Part shown: positions 13,971 through 20,536 of the stretch, piece after piece
Numbering within the stretch: position 1 is the first letter of the stretch
How the letters are laid out: every line of letters begins with the position of its first letter
Assembly: GCA_023429855.1 (NCBI GenBank)
Contig: JAEZDB010000030.1
Coordinates: forward strand, 1-22,225
DNA: 22,225 nt
Source: Actinomycetes bacterium
GTDB lineage: Bacteria > Actinomycetota > Thermoleophilia > Solirubrobacterales > Solirubrobacteraceae
Direction of reading: 5' to 3'
The notes under the pieces: model-generated
The model's database searches: none
Told to the model about the DNA's origin: nothing
The model's input: the letters and a program-made list of their open reading frames with translations, nothing else
Made by a program: the position numbers and the translations under genes

Positions 13971-14588
13971 CTACGACGCCGCCGGCACGCACATGACGTA
14001 GACCGTCGGGCGGATGCCGTTGGTGACGCCGCCGGCCGGGTTGGCGACCGTCAGACGCCAGCCGGTGAAGCCTGCACCCTCGGCGGGCGGCTCGGTGTTG
14101 TCGGCGCTGACCGCCGGACGCGAGGAGCCGACGATGGTCGCCTCGGAGTTGCCGGCGTCGCCGCGACCGCCGCCGCCGATCGCCTGCTCGCCGGGAGCGC
14201 AGAACACGTTGTAGGACTGCTTGGCACCGTCGGCAAGGTCGACGTCGGCCTGGAACGTGCGGCTGATGACCTGGCCGAACCCGCCCTTGGCGCCGGTGTC
14301 GCCCTTATCTCCCTTGTCGCCCTTATCTCCCTTGTCGCCCTTCGGACCGGCCGGAATCTGGCCGGGCTTGAAGTCGGCGGTCGTCAGCGAGCCGTTCTTC
14401 ACGTCGGAGCTGGTGATGGCCGCCGAGGCGATGTCGGAGCCCTTCACGGCGTTCGACTTGATCTGCTGGCTGCCGACGCTGTTCTTCGGCAGGGTGACCG
14501 CCGCGTAGCTGGTGCCGCCGAGCGCGACCATCAGCGCCGTGGCCGACATGACGTTCGCGACGGAGAAGTTCTTCTTGATGAGTCCCAT
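13971..14588 (-). CDS. exported collagen-like (Gly-X-Y) stalk protein with Cys head domain
   Basis: A 205-residue protein from ATG 14588 (minus), with AGAGAGGA 8 bases upstream. Residues 1-30 are a signal/anchor sequence (KKNFSVANVMSATALMVALGGTSYAA). Residues 31-78 are a polar segment (VTLPKNSVGSQQIKSNAVKG...) of the kind found in many Thermoleophilia exported proteins. Seven collagen triplets (GPK, four GDK, GDT, GAK) occupy about 81-101. The C-terminal head (about 105-205) has two cysteines, C130 in NVFCAPGEQAIGGGG and C200 in VYVMCVPAAS, that could form a disulfide. The same head occurs in the neighbour at 14725-15330. It is likely a cell-surface trimer; the ligand is unknown. Confidence 0.88.
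   Translation of the reverse strand: MGLIKKNFSVANVMSATALMVALGGTSYAAVTLPKNSVGSQQIKSNAVKGSDIASAAITSSDVKNGSLTTADFKPGQIPAGPKGDKGDKGDKGDKGDTGAKGGFGQVISRTFQADVDLADGAKQSYNVFCAPGEQAIGGGGRGDAGNSEATIVGSSRPAVSADNTEPPAEGAGFTGWRLTVANPAGGVTNGIRPTVYVMCVPAAS
14298..14342 (-). repeat. 18-nt tandem repeat encoding Gly-Asp-Lys triplets
   Basis: Two perfect 18-base units plus a half unit encode GDKGDK. The repeat uses GAT, GGA and AAG codons unlike the GC-ending codons around it, which suggests recent copy-number change. Confidence 0.85.
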
Positions 14589-14704
14589 GGTGGTTGTCCT
14601 CTCTGGTGGCCGGAGCCAAGTGGTGTAGTTCGCCGCCCCCTCGGCGCCGTGTCACTACCTTCTCGCGGCGGCGGCGGCGCGTGTGCCTCGTCGCCGACGC
14701 GCCG

Positions 14705-14722
14705 ACTGTCACCGCCGCGACA
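14705..14722 (-). terminator. hairpin just after the Ala-Gln-Thr protein stop
   Basis: On the minus strand TGTCGC and GTGACA pair (one G-T) around GGCG within 10 bases of the stop at 14725. The sequence TGTCGCGGCGG recurs in the hairpin at 15359-15384. There is no T-run. Confidence 0.4.
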
Positions 14723-14724
14723 CT

Positions 14725-15330
14725 TCAGGCCTGGTCCGCGACGCAGAGCGCCTGGACGCGCAACACGCGGTCGCTGCCGGAGTCGTTCCGACCGCTGACC
14801 TCCCAACCCGTCACCTCACCGCCTTCGACGATCGGGGTGCTGGCCGTAACCGGGGCGTTCAGCGACGTATGCACCTGAGTGCCGGGCACATACCAGCCGC
14901 CGCCGCCCGAGATCGCACGCTCAGACGGCTCGCAGAACACCTTCAGGCTGAGGCCGGTGCCGCTCGCGACGTTCACGGTCTGATCGGTCGCGACGCGCAC
15001 CGACCCCGACAGGAACGCCGACGCCGATTTGCCCTGCAGCTTGTCGGCGTTGGCCGCGGACTGCGCCGTCTGGGCCGTCTGGGCCGTCTGCGCGGTTTGC
15101 GCCGTCTGCGCCGAGGTGGCGCTCGGCACCGTCGCGAGCTTGCTCTCGTTGATCTGCTTGCCAGAGAGGCTGTTGGTCTTGATGCGGTTGGCAGGAACCG
15201 AGCCGCGTTTGAGGTCCTTGCCGCTGAGGCTGGCTGCGGCGTAGCTGGTGCCAGACGAGGCGACGACGAGCGCGGTAATGGCGACGGCCATCGAAGGCGT
15301 CGGGCGGTGGATGGAGCGATGTTTGAACAT
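14725..15330 (-). CDS. exported stalk protein with Ala-Gln-Thr repeats and Cys head domain
   Basis: A 201-residue protein from ATG 15330 (minus); an in-frame ATG at 15348 would add six residues. Residues 1-32 are an export sequence (MAVAITALVVASSGTSYAA), followed by a polar part ending in NESKLATVPS. Then come five AQT triplets and one AQS (74-91) and the motif ADKLQGKSASAFL, seen in many exported actinobacterial proteins. The C-terminal head (about 110-201) aligns by eye with the head of the neighbouring collagen-like protein. C133 lies in KVFCEPSERAISGGGG, GWEVS matches GWRLT, and C196 lies in VQALCVADQA. So the two genes are paralogues in head but not stalk. They are co-oriented, 136 bases apart. 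Function is unknown. Confidence 0.86.
   Translation of the reverse strand: MFKHRSIHRPTPSMAVAITALVVASSGTSYAAASLSGKDLKRGSVPANRIKTNSLSGKQINESKLATVPSATSAQTAQTAQTAQTAQTAQSAANADKLQGKSASAFLSGSVRVATDQTVNVASGTGLSLKVFCEPSERAISGGGGWYVPGTQVHTSLNAPVTASTPIVEGGEVTGWEVSGRNDSGSDRVLRVQALCVADQA
15058..15111 (-). repeat. 9-nt tandem repeat, six units (Ala-Gln-Thr)
   Basis: Six 9-base units encode (AQT)5-AQS. The units differ by single synonymous changes (CGTCTGGGC, CGTCTGCGC, GGTTTGCGC on the plus strand), so the array is old enough to have diverged but stays in frame. Confidence 0.9.
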
Positions 15331-15358
15331 ACGCGCACGCTCTCGCATCGCCGCGCCG

Positions 15359-15384
15359 CCGTCTGTCGCCGCCGCGACAGACGG
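15359..15384 (-). terminator. 10-bp hairpin between phosphodiesterase and AQT protein
   Basis: CCGTCTGTCG (15359-15368) and CGACAGACGG (15375-15384) pair perfectly around CCGCCG, 11 bases past the phosphodiesterase stop on the minus strand and 28 bases before ATG 15330. It may be a terminator or a leader element of the AQT gene. Confidence 0.5.
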
Positions 15385-15395
15385 TCTGTACCGCC

Positions 15396-16154
15396 CTAGA
15401 CGCGCGAAACGGGCTGCAGGTGGCTCACGAGCTGCCCGTCGACGAGCACGTGGATCAGGAACCCGGGCGGCTCCTCCGCAGCGACCTCGAGCGAGTCGCC
15501 TTCGAGATCGAGCCGCAGCTGGAAGTTCACGCTCGGTGCCGACACGACCGGAACCCGGCCGAGTTGCGCCGACGCGGTCCGGTGCACGTGGCCCGTCACG
15601 ATCTTCAGCACCTGCGGGTGCACGGCCAGCAGGTCTTCGAGCGCCCCGCGCGTGGCGCTGGGCATTCCGTAGGCGTCCATCGAGTCGAAGCCGATCTGCA
15701 CCGGCGGGTGGTGCATCGCGATCAGCGTCGGCGTGGTCGGTGCCTCGGCGAGCCGCTCGGCGACCCACGCCACGTCGAGCTGCCCCTCGACGTGGCCCGG
15801 GATCAGCGTGTCGCACACGATCACGCGCACCGGTCCGGCCTGGACGGCGTACTGGAGGGGCGCGTCGCCGTCGCCAGGCGCGCCGAGCACCTCGCGCATC
15901 GTCGCCCGGTCGTCGTGGTTGCCAGCCAGCACGTGGACGGGCACGTCGATCGCCTCCAGCAGCTCCGATGCTTCCTCGTAGCACTCGCGCACGCCGTTGT
16001 CGGCGATGTCGCCGGTGAGCAAGACCGCGACCGGGGCGGGCCGCAGCTCAGTGACGGCCTTGATGGCGGCGGCGAACTGCTCGGCACGCTGCGGCTCGTC
16101 GGCGCGCAGGTGCGAGTCGCTGAGCTGAACGATCACGGTGCGGTCGGCAGACAT
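15396..16154 (-). CDS. class III cyclic-nucleotide phosphodiesterase-like metallophosphoesterase (CpdA type)
   Basis: A 252-residue calcineurin-like phosphoesterase from ATG 16154 (minus). All metal-binding blocks are present in order: D13-S-H15 (QLSDSHLR), GD at 48-49 (LLTGDIADNG), GNHD at 78-81, HH at 148-149 (AMHHPP) and GHVH at 188-191. These bind the Fe/Mn pair. The GNHDD and GHVHR contexts are those of CpdA/Rv0805-type class III phosphodiesterases, which hydrolyse cAMP or related phosphodiesters; the true substrate is not shown by sequence. Upstream in-frame codons would extend it into the ABC gene, but the TAGGCT box 7 bases before 16154 supports this start. No signal peptide, so it is cytosolic. 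Confidence 0.88.
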   Translation of the reverse strand: MSADRTVIVQLSDSHLRADEPQRAEQFAAAIKAVTELRPAPVAVLLTGDIADNGVRECYEEASELLEAIDVPVHVLAGNHDDRATMREVLGAPGDGDAPLQYAVQAGPVRVIVCDTLIPGHVEGQLDVAWVAERLAEAPTTPTLIAMHHPPVQIGFDSMDAYGMPSATRGALEDLLAVHPQVLKIVTGHVHRTASAQLGRVPVVSAPSVNFQLRLDLEGDSLEVAAEEPPGFLIHVLVDGQLVSHLQPVSRV

Positions 16155-16161
16155 GCCGCGC

Positions 16162-16167
16162 AGCCTA
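16162..16167 (-). promoter_or_regulatory. -10-like TAGGCT for a leaderless phosphodiesterase transcript
   Basis: On the minus strand TAGGCT lies 7 bases before ATG 16154. Its first three bases are the TAG stop codon (16165-16167) of the upstream ABC transporter gene, so stop codon and promoter share sequence. Confidence 0.5.
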
Positions 16168-18045
16168 TGCGGAAGCGTCTCCGACCGCCTTGGCACCCGC
16201 AACGCCCTGGCTGCGCCAGCTCGCATCGAGGTCGGCGTAGCGCCCGCCAGCAGCGACGAGCTCGCCATGCGTTCCGATCTCCGTGACCCGCCCGCCTTCG
16301 AGGACGGCGATCTGGTCGGCGCCACGGATCGTCGAAAGCCGATGTGCGATCACGACGACGGTCCGCCCAGCCATCAGCGTGTGGAGCGCGCCCTCGATCA
16401 GCCGCTCCGAGCGCGGATCGACGGCTGCGGTGGCCTCGTCGAGGATCAGCAGCTGCGGGTCGGCGAGCAGCATCCGGGCGAAGGCCAGCAGCTGGCGCTG
16501 GCCACCGGAGAGCTGCACGCCGCGTTCGCCGATCTCCGCGTCGAGGCCGCCGGAAAGCGCCATCACGAAGTCGGCTGCCCCGATCGCGCGCAGCGCGGCG
16601 AGCAGCTCCTCGTCGGTCGCCTCGGGCCGCCCGAACCGCAGGTTCTCGCCGATGGTCCCGGAGAAGAGAAACGGCTCCTGCGGGACGATCCCCAGCTGAC
16701 GGCGCAGCGAGTGCTGCGTCACCGTGCGCAGGTCGTGGCCGTCGATCTTGACGGCGCCCTCCGTCGGGTCGTAGAAGCGGGCGAGGAGCTTCGCGAGCGT
16801 CGACTTGCCCGCGCCCGTCGCACCGACGAGCGCCAGCGTCTTCCCGGCGGCGAGCTCGATGTCGACGTCTTGAAGCGCCCACGGGGTCTCGTCTGAGTAC
16901 CGGAAGCTCACGCCGTCGAGCGTGAGCCGGCCCGCGACCGCAGGGAGGTCGGCCGCGCCCTCGGTGTCGTCGAGCTCGATCGGCTCGTCGAGCAGCTCGA
17001 AGATCTTGTCGAGCGCCGCCATCCCGGACTGGTAGGTCGTGTAGAGCTGGCTGAGCTGCTGGATCGGGTCGAAGAAGTTGCCGAGCGTCGCCATGAACAG
17101 CACGAGCACGCCGACGGTGGTTTCGCCCTGGATCACCTGCACGCCGCCGACGGCGAGGACCAGCATCGTCGCCAGCGCGCTCGTGAACTCGACGGCCGGG
17201 AAGTACGCGGCGTTGAGGTGCACCGTCGTCATGTTGGCGGCGCGGTTCTGGTCGTTGAGCTGCGCAAAGCGCTCCAGGTGCCGGTCCTCGCGGCCGAACG
17301 CCCGCACCACCCGCACGCCCGAAACCGTCTCCTGCAGCTCCGCGGTCAGCGCGCCGATGGTCTCGCGCGTGCGCTTGTAGGCGTCGGCGGCGGCGATCCG
17401 GAACAGCACCGACCCGATGACCACCACGGGGAGGACCGCGAAGCTCAGGAGGGCGAGCCCCGGGTCGTAGAAGAACAGGATCGCGCTGGCGCCGATCAAC
17501 GTGAGCCCAGACTGGAAGAGCGTGACGACGGCGTCGGAGACGAGCGTGTCGAGCGCCTGCACGTCGTTGGTGAGCCGCGAGATCAGCACACCGGTGCGCT
17601 TACGCTCGTAGAACGCCACCGGCAGCCGCTGCAGGTGCGCGAAGATCTGGATCCGCAGGTCTTGCAGCACGCGCTGGCCGACCCAGCTCACGAGGTACGT
17701 CTGCAGCGCCGTGCCAGCCCAGACGAGCAGCGCCGACAGTGCGAACAGGATCACGACGATCGTGAGGACCTGCGAGTCGCCGGCCTTGATGCCGTCGTCG
17801 ATCGCGTGCTTGACGAGTGGCCCGGGGGCGAGCGCGGCCAGCGTGGCTGCCACGAGCGCCGCAAACATCGCCAGCACCCGCGCGCGGTAAGGACGCAGCA
17901 GCGTGCCGAGGCGCCGCAGCTTGCGGCCGCCGCCGCGAGTCGACGCCATCCGGCGCCGCAGCTCGGCACGGCCGCGCAGGCGCTCGGCCTGGCCGTCGGT
18001 CTCGCTCACGTAACGCGGCGGGGGAGGGCTGCCGTCGCCGGTCAT
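16165..18045 (-). CDS. ABC exporter half-transporter, catalytically complete subunit
   Basis: A 626-residue half-transporter, TMD then NBD. The membrane domain spans about 45-340 with six hydrophobic helices. The NBD has Walker A GATGAGKST (408-416), Q-loop VPQEPFLF (454-461), signature LSGGQRQ (512-518), Walker B LLILDEATAAVD (532-543) with catalytic E537, and switch histidine in VVIAHRLSTI (H568). The first 40 residues are a Pro/Arg-rich cytosolic extension. ATG 18045 overlaps the upstream stop (ATGA), with AGGAGG 5 bases before it. It pairs with the subunit encoded upstream to form a heterodimeric multidrug- or lipid-type exporter; the substrate cannot be read from sequence. Confidence 0.93.
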   Translation of the reverse strand: MTGDGSPPPPRYVSETDGQAERLRGRAELRRRMASTRGGGRKLRRLGTLLRPYRARVLAMFAALVAATLAALAPGPLVKHAIDDGIKAGDSQVLTIVVILFALSALLVWAGTALQTYLVSWVGQRVLQDLRIQIFAHLQRLPVAFYERKRTGVLISRLTNDVQALDTLVSDAVVTLFQSGLTLIGASAILFFYDPGLALLSFAVLPVVVIGSVLFRIAAADAYKRTRETIGALTAELQETVSGVRVVRAFGREDRHLERFAQLNDQNRAANMTTVHLNAAYFPAVEFTSALATMLVLAVGGVQVIQGETTVGVLVLFMATLGNFFDPIQQLSQLYTTYQSGMAALDKIFELLDEPIELDDTEGAADLPAVAGRLTLDGVSFRYSDETPWALQDVDIELAAGKTLALVGATGAGKSTLAKLLARFYDPTEGAVKIDGHDLRTVTQHSLRRQLGIVPQEPFLFSGTIGENLRFGRPEATDEELLAALRAIGAADFVMALSGGLDAEIGERGVQLSGGQRQLLAFARMLLADPQLLILDEATAAVDPRSERLIEGALHTLMAGRTVVVIAHRLSTIRGADQIAVLEGGRVTEIGTHGELVAAGGRYADLDASWRSQGVAGAKAVGDASA

Positions 18046-19805
18046 AGCCCCTCCTGCTCGCGCGCGGCCAAAGTCAGGCTCGGGGCGTACTCGGCGCCGA
18101 GGTCGGTGAGGTCTCGGAAGAGCGCGCAGCGCTCGCGCAGCTCGGCTGCTGTGCCGTGGTCGAGCAGACGCCCGTGTTCGAGGACGACGATCTCGTCGGC
18201 CAGCGCGAGCGTCGCGGGGCGGTTCGTGATCAGCAGGGCCGTGCGATTGCCGATCGCCTCGTGGAGACCGTCGACCAGTGCGAGCTCGGTGGTCGCGTCG
18301 ACCGCTGCGGTGGCGTCGTCGAGGACCAGGACGCGCGGCTGGGCCAGCAGCGCCCGCGCGATCGCCAGCCGCTGACGCTGCCCGCCAGAGAGTGTGAGGC
18401 CACGCTCGCCGATCGGCGTGTCGTAGCCCCGGTCCATCGCCGCGATCGTGTCGTGGATCTGCGCGAGACGCGCGGCTTGCTCGATCTCGGCGTTGCTCGC
18501 GTCGGGGCGCGCATAGGCGATGTTCTCGGCGATCGTCGCGGTGAACAGGAACGGCGCGTCGTCGACGACCGCGATCTCGCGCCGTAGCGCGATCGGGTCG
18601 AGCTGCCGCAGGTCGACGCCGTCGAGCGACACCGACCCTGCCGTCGGGTCGTAGAGCCGCGACACCAGCGCGGCGACCGCGCTCTTGCCCGAACCAGTCG
18701 GGCCGACGAACGCGACGACGCGTCCGCCAGGAATGTCGAGGTCGAGTCCGGAGATCGCATCGGTCGTGGCCTGCTCGAACCGGAGGGCGACACCCCGCAG
18801 CTGCAGGTGCCCGGGGCCATCGGGCAGCGGCGTGGGGACCTCGGCCGCGACGATGCGCGGCTCGCGGTCGAGCACCTCGAACAGCCGCGCGCCCGACGCG
18901 ACGGCGCGCTGCGCCATGCCCAGCGACGTGCCCAGGATCCGCATCGGACCGAGCAGCGCGAGCACGTAGCCGTAGAAGGCCGTGAACTCGCCGATCGTGA
19001 TCTGGCCGTCGATGACCTGGTTGCCGCCGACGACGAGCACGAGCGCCAAACCGACCTGCGGCAACAGCCCGATCAGCGGGTTGTAGAACGCCCGCAGCTT
19101 CGTGGCGTGCATCGACTGCGTGAAGACGCGTTCTGCAGACCGCGCGAACCGCGCGCGCTGACGGTCCTCGCGCGCGAACGCCCGCACCACGCGCACGCCG
19201 CTGATGCTCTCCTCGGCCTCCGACGTGAGCTCGCCGACCCGCTGCTGCACCTCTTGCAGCGACGGCCGAGCGCGGACGCCGTAGCGCCGCGCGATCCACA
19301 CGACCACCGGCACAGGCGCGAGCGCCTGCACGGCCAGACCGGGGTTGATCCAGATCATCGCGATCGCGCTGAGCAGGATCGTGAGCGCGGACTGCACGAG
19401 GAAGATCAGGCCGTAGCCGAGGAAAAACCGCACCGCGCCCAGGTCGACGGTCGCCCGCGACATCATCTGCCCGGTGCGGTTGCCCTCGAAGTAGGCGATC
19501 TCGAGCGACTGCAGGTGCGTCGCGAACTGCTGGCGCAGGTCGCGCTCGACGCCCAGCGAGACACGGCCCGCGACTTCGCGCCGCAGCACGGTGAGGATCC
19601 ACCGTGCGGTGGTGACGGCGGCCAGCGCCCAGATCCAGGTGGTGAGGTCGGACCGGTCGCCGCGGTCCGCAGCGTCGACCGCCATTCCGGTGATCGCCGG
19701 GATCGCGACCGTGCCGGCCATCGCGAACACGGCGAAGGCGACGGAGAGCACCGACCCGGTCTTGTAAGGCGCCAGAAAGCCCAGCAGCCGAGTAAAGACG
19801 CGCAT
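18042..19805 (-). CDS. ABC exporter half-transporter with degenerate nucleotide site
   Basis: A 587-residue half-transporter from ATG 19805 (minus). The TMD covers about 8-305. The NBD has intact Walker A GPTGSGKSA (368-376) and signature LSGGQRQ (472-478). However, the Walker B glutamate is aspartate (VLVLDDATAAVD, D497), the Q-loop glutamine is aspartate (VVDDAPFLF, D416) and the switch histidine is asparagine (LLITNRPATL, N528). These changes mark the non-hydrolysing site of heterodimeric exporters such as TM287/288, LmrCD or BmrCD. The downstream gene supplies the canonical subunit and overlaps by ATGA. I chose ATG 19805 because the frame upstream is not protein-like and a TAGTCT box lies 8 bases before it. 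Confidence 0.93.
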   Translation of the reverse strand: MRVFTRLLGFLAPYKTGSVLSVAFAVFAMAGTVAIPAITGMAVDAADRGDRSDLTTWIWALAAVTTARWILTVLRREVAGRVSLGVERDLRQQFATHLQSLEIAYFEGNRTGQMMSRATVDLGAVRFFLGYGLIFLVQSALTILLSAIAMIWINPGLAVQALAPVPVVVWIARRYGVRARPSLQEVQQRVGELTSEAEESISGVRVVRAFAREDRQRARFARSAERVFTQSMHATKLRAFYNPLIGLLPQVGLALVLVVGGNQVIDGQITIGEFTAFYGYVLALLGPMRILGTSLGMAQRAVASGARLFEVLDREPRIVAAEVPTPLPDGPGHLQLRGVALRFEQATTDAISGLDLDIPGGRVVAFVGPTGSGKSAVAALVSRLYDPTAGSVSLDGVDLRQLDPIALRREIAVVDDAPFLFTATIAENIAYARPDASNAEIEQAARLAQIHDTIAAMDRGYDTPIGERGLTLSGGQRQRLAIARALLAQPRVLVLDDATAAVDATTELALVDGLHEAIGNRTALLITNRPATLALADEIVVLEHGRLLDHGTAAELRERCALFRDLTDLGAEYAPSLTLAAREQEGL

Positions 19806-19813
19806 CCGTACGC

Positions 19814-19819
19814 AGACTA
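19814..19819 (-). promoter_or_regulatory. -10-like TAGTCT for a leaderless ABC-operon transcript
   Basis: On the minus strand TAGTCT fits TAnnnT and lies 8 bases before ATG 19805; no Shine-Dalgarno and no clear -35 are visible. Confidence 0.5.
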
Positions 19820-19865
19820 GGGGGAAGTCGAACCGGGCCGCGTCCGAGCCGTCCTGCACGCGATC

Positions 19866-20078
19866 ATGCAGCCGATGACCGCTTCACCGGCCTCCCCGAC
19901 GCCCGGCCTGTGCGTGGCGTGCACCCACCTGCGGGTGATCCGCAGCGGCCGAGGGTCGGTGTTCGCAATGTGCGAACGCGGTCTGCGCAAAGAGCCGGGC
20001 TTCGCGAAGTACCCGCGGCTGCCGGTCCTGCGCTGCGGTGGTTTCCAGCAGTCGGCAGACCGCGCCGAGAACGACTGA
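19866..20078 (+). CDS. 70-residue four-cysteine protein, possible zinc-binding (unknown function)
   Basis: Starts at ATG 19866, or ATG 19875 (three residues shorter). Cysteines at 16, 19, 36 and 57 (LCVACTHLRVI, FAMCERGL, VLRCGGF) form CX2C-X16-C-X20-C, suitable for one zinc or iron site. The blocks RSGRGSVFAMCERG and KYPRLPVLRCGGF look like a small conserved actinobacterial protein, but I know of no function. It is divergent from the ABC operon (60 bases between starts). The stop overlaps the following hairpin stem. It could instead be a nucleic-acid-binding zinc ribbon. Confidence 0.78.
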   Translation: MQPMTASPASPTPGLCVACTHLRVIRSGRGSVFAMCERGLRKEPGFAKYPRLPVLRCGGFQQSADRAEND

Positions 20079-20100
20079 GGGCCGCTCGCGCGGCCCTCAG
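20075..20100. terminator. 11-bp hairpin between convergent small genes
   Basis: CTGAGGGCCGC (20075-20085) and GCGGCCCTCAG (20090-20100) pair perfectly around TCGC. It overlaps the TGA of the four-cysteine gene and lies 44 bases past the stop of the LPXTG gene on the minus strand. AAAAA follows on the plus strand, so a minus-strand RNA would carry UUUUU before, not after, the stem. Confidence 0.65.
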
Positions 20101-20143
20101 AAAAACCTTCCAACCGGGAGTTCCCGGATGGGTGCGACAGTGC

Positions 20144-20443
20144 TTACTGCTCGCGTGCGGCGCGGCGCAGCGCCACGCCAGTGCCCGCCAGGCCAAGGCC
20201 TGCGGCGGCGATCAAGCCGGCTTCGAGGCCGGTGAACGGAAGGCTGGAGTTGCTCGTCGTGGACGGCGAGGCGTCGGCCGTGTCGGTCGGCGTGGTGTCG
20301 TCGCTCTGCGTGTCGGTCTCGTCGGACACGACGACGTCGTCGTTGTCGTCGTAGGCGTCCTGCGTCGCAGAAGCGGCGAAGGAGGTAGCGGGAGCGAAAA
20401 CGAGTGCCGTGAGAGACAGAGCGAGGAGTCGGCGGTGCAGCAT
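20144..20443 (-). CDS. 99-residue LPXTG-type surface protein
   Basis: From ATG 20443 (minus). Residues 1-25 are a signal peptide (LHRRLLALSLTALVFAPATSFAAS). Then come about 42 residues of acidic, Asp/Thr/Ser-rich linker without predicted fold. A sorting signal follows: LPFTG (68-72), hydrophobic LEAGLIAAAGLGLAGTGVAL, and basic RRAAREQ. The protein therefore consists of little more than a signal, a spacer and a sortase motif. A sortase would cut between T and G and join it to the cell envelope. No sortase gene lies in the window. TTGTCT-N17-TACACT lies upstream and implies a leader of roughly 30 bases, but no clear ribosome-binding site is visible. Confidence 0.85.
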   Translation of the reverse strand: MLHRRLLALSLTALVFAPATSFAASATQDAYDDNDDVVVSDETDTQSDDTTPTDTADASPSTTSNSSLPFTGLEAGLIAAAGLGLAGTGVALRRAAREQ

Positions 20444-20479
20444 GCAGGTAAGACCGGTAGCAGGTCGGAAGGTTTCGAA

Positions 20480-20508
20480 AGTGTATCGGAGGCCCGGACG
20501 GCAGACAA
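20480..20508 (-). promoter_or_regulatory. sigma70-like promoter of the LPXTG gene
   Basis: On the minus strand TTGTCT (20508-20503) and TACACT (20485-20480) are separated by 17 bases. This is the only candidate in the window with both hexamers at standard spacing; it lies 36 bases before ATG 20443. Confidence 0.55.
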
Positions 20509-20536
20509 CGAGGGGGCCTGCCGTCTGTGACGGATG

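Noticed and set aside
16165..19602. A 1145-residue open frame on the minus strand spanning both ABC genes
   Set aside because: Only the part from ATG 18045 is protein-like. The upstream part is an Arg/Pro/Ala-rich frame shadowing the other half-transporter, which has its own full set of ABC motifs in a different frame.
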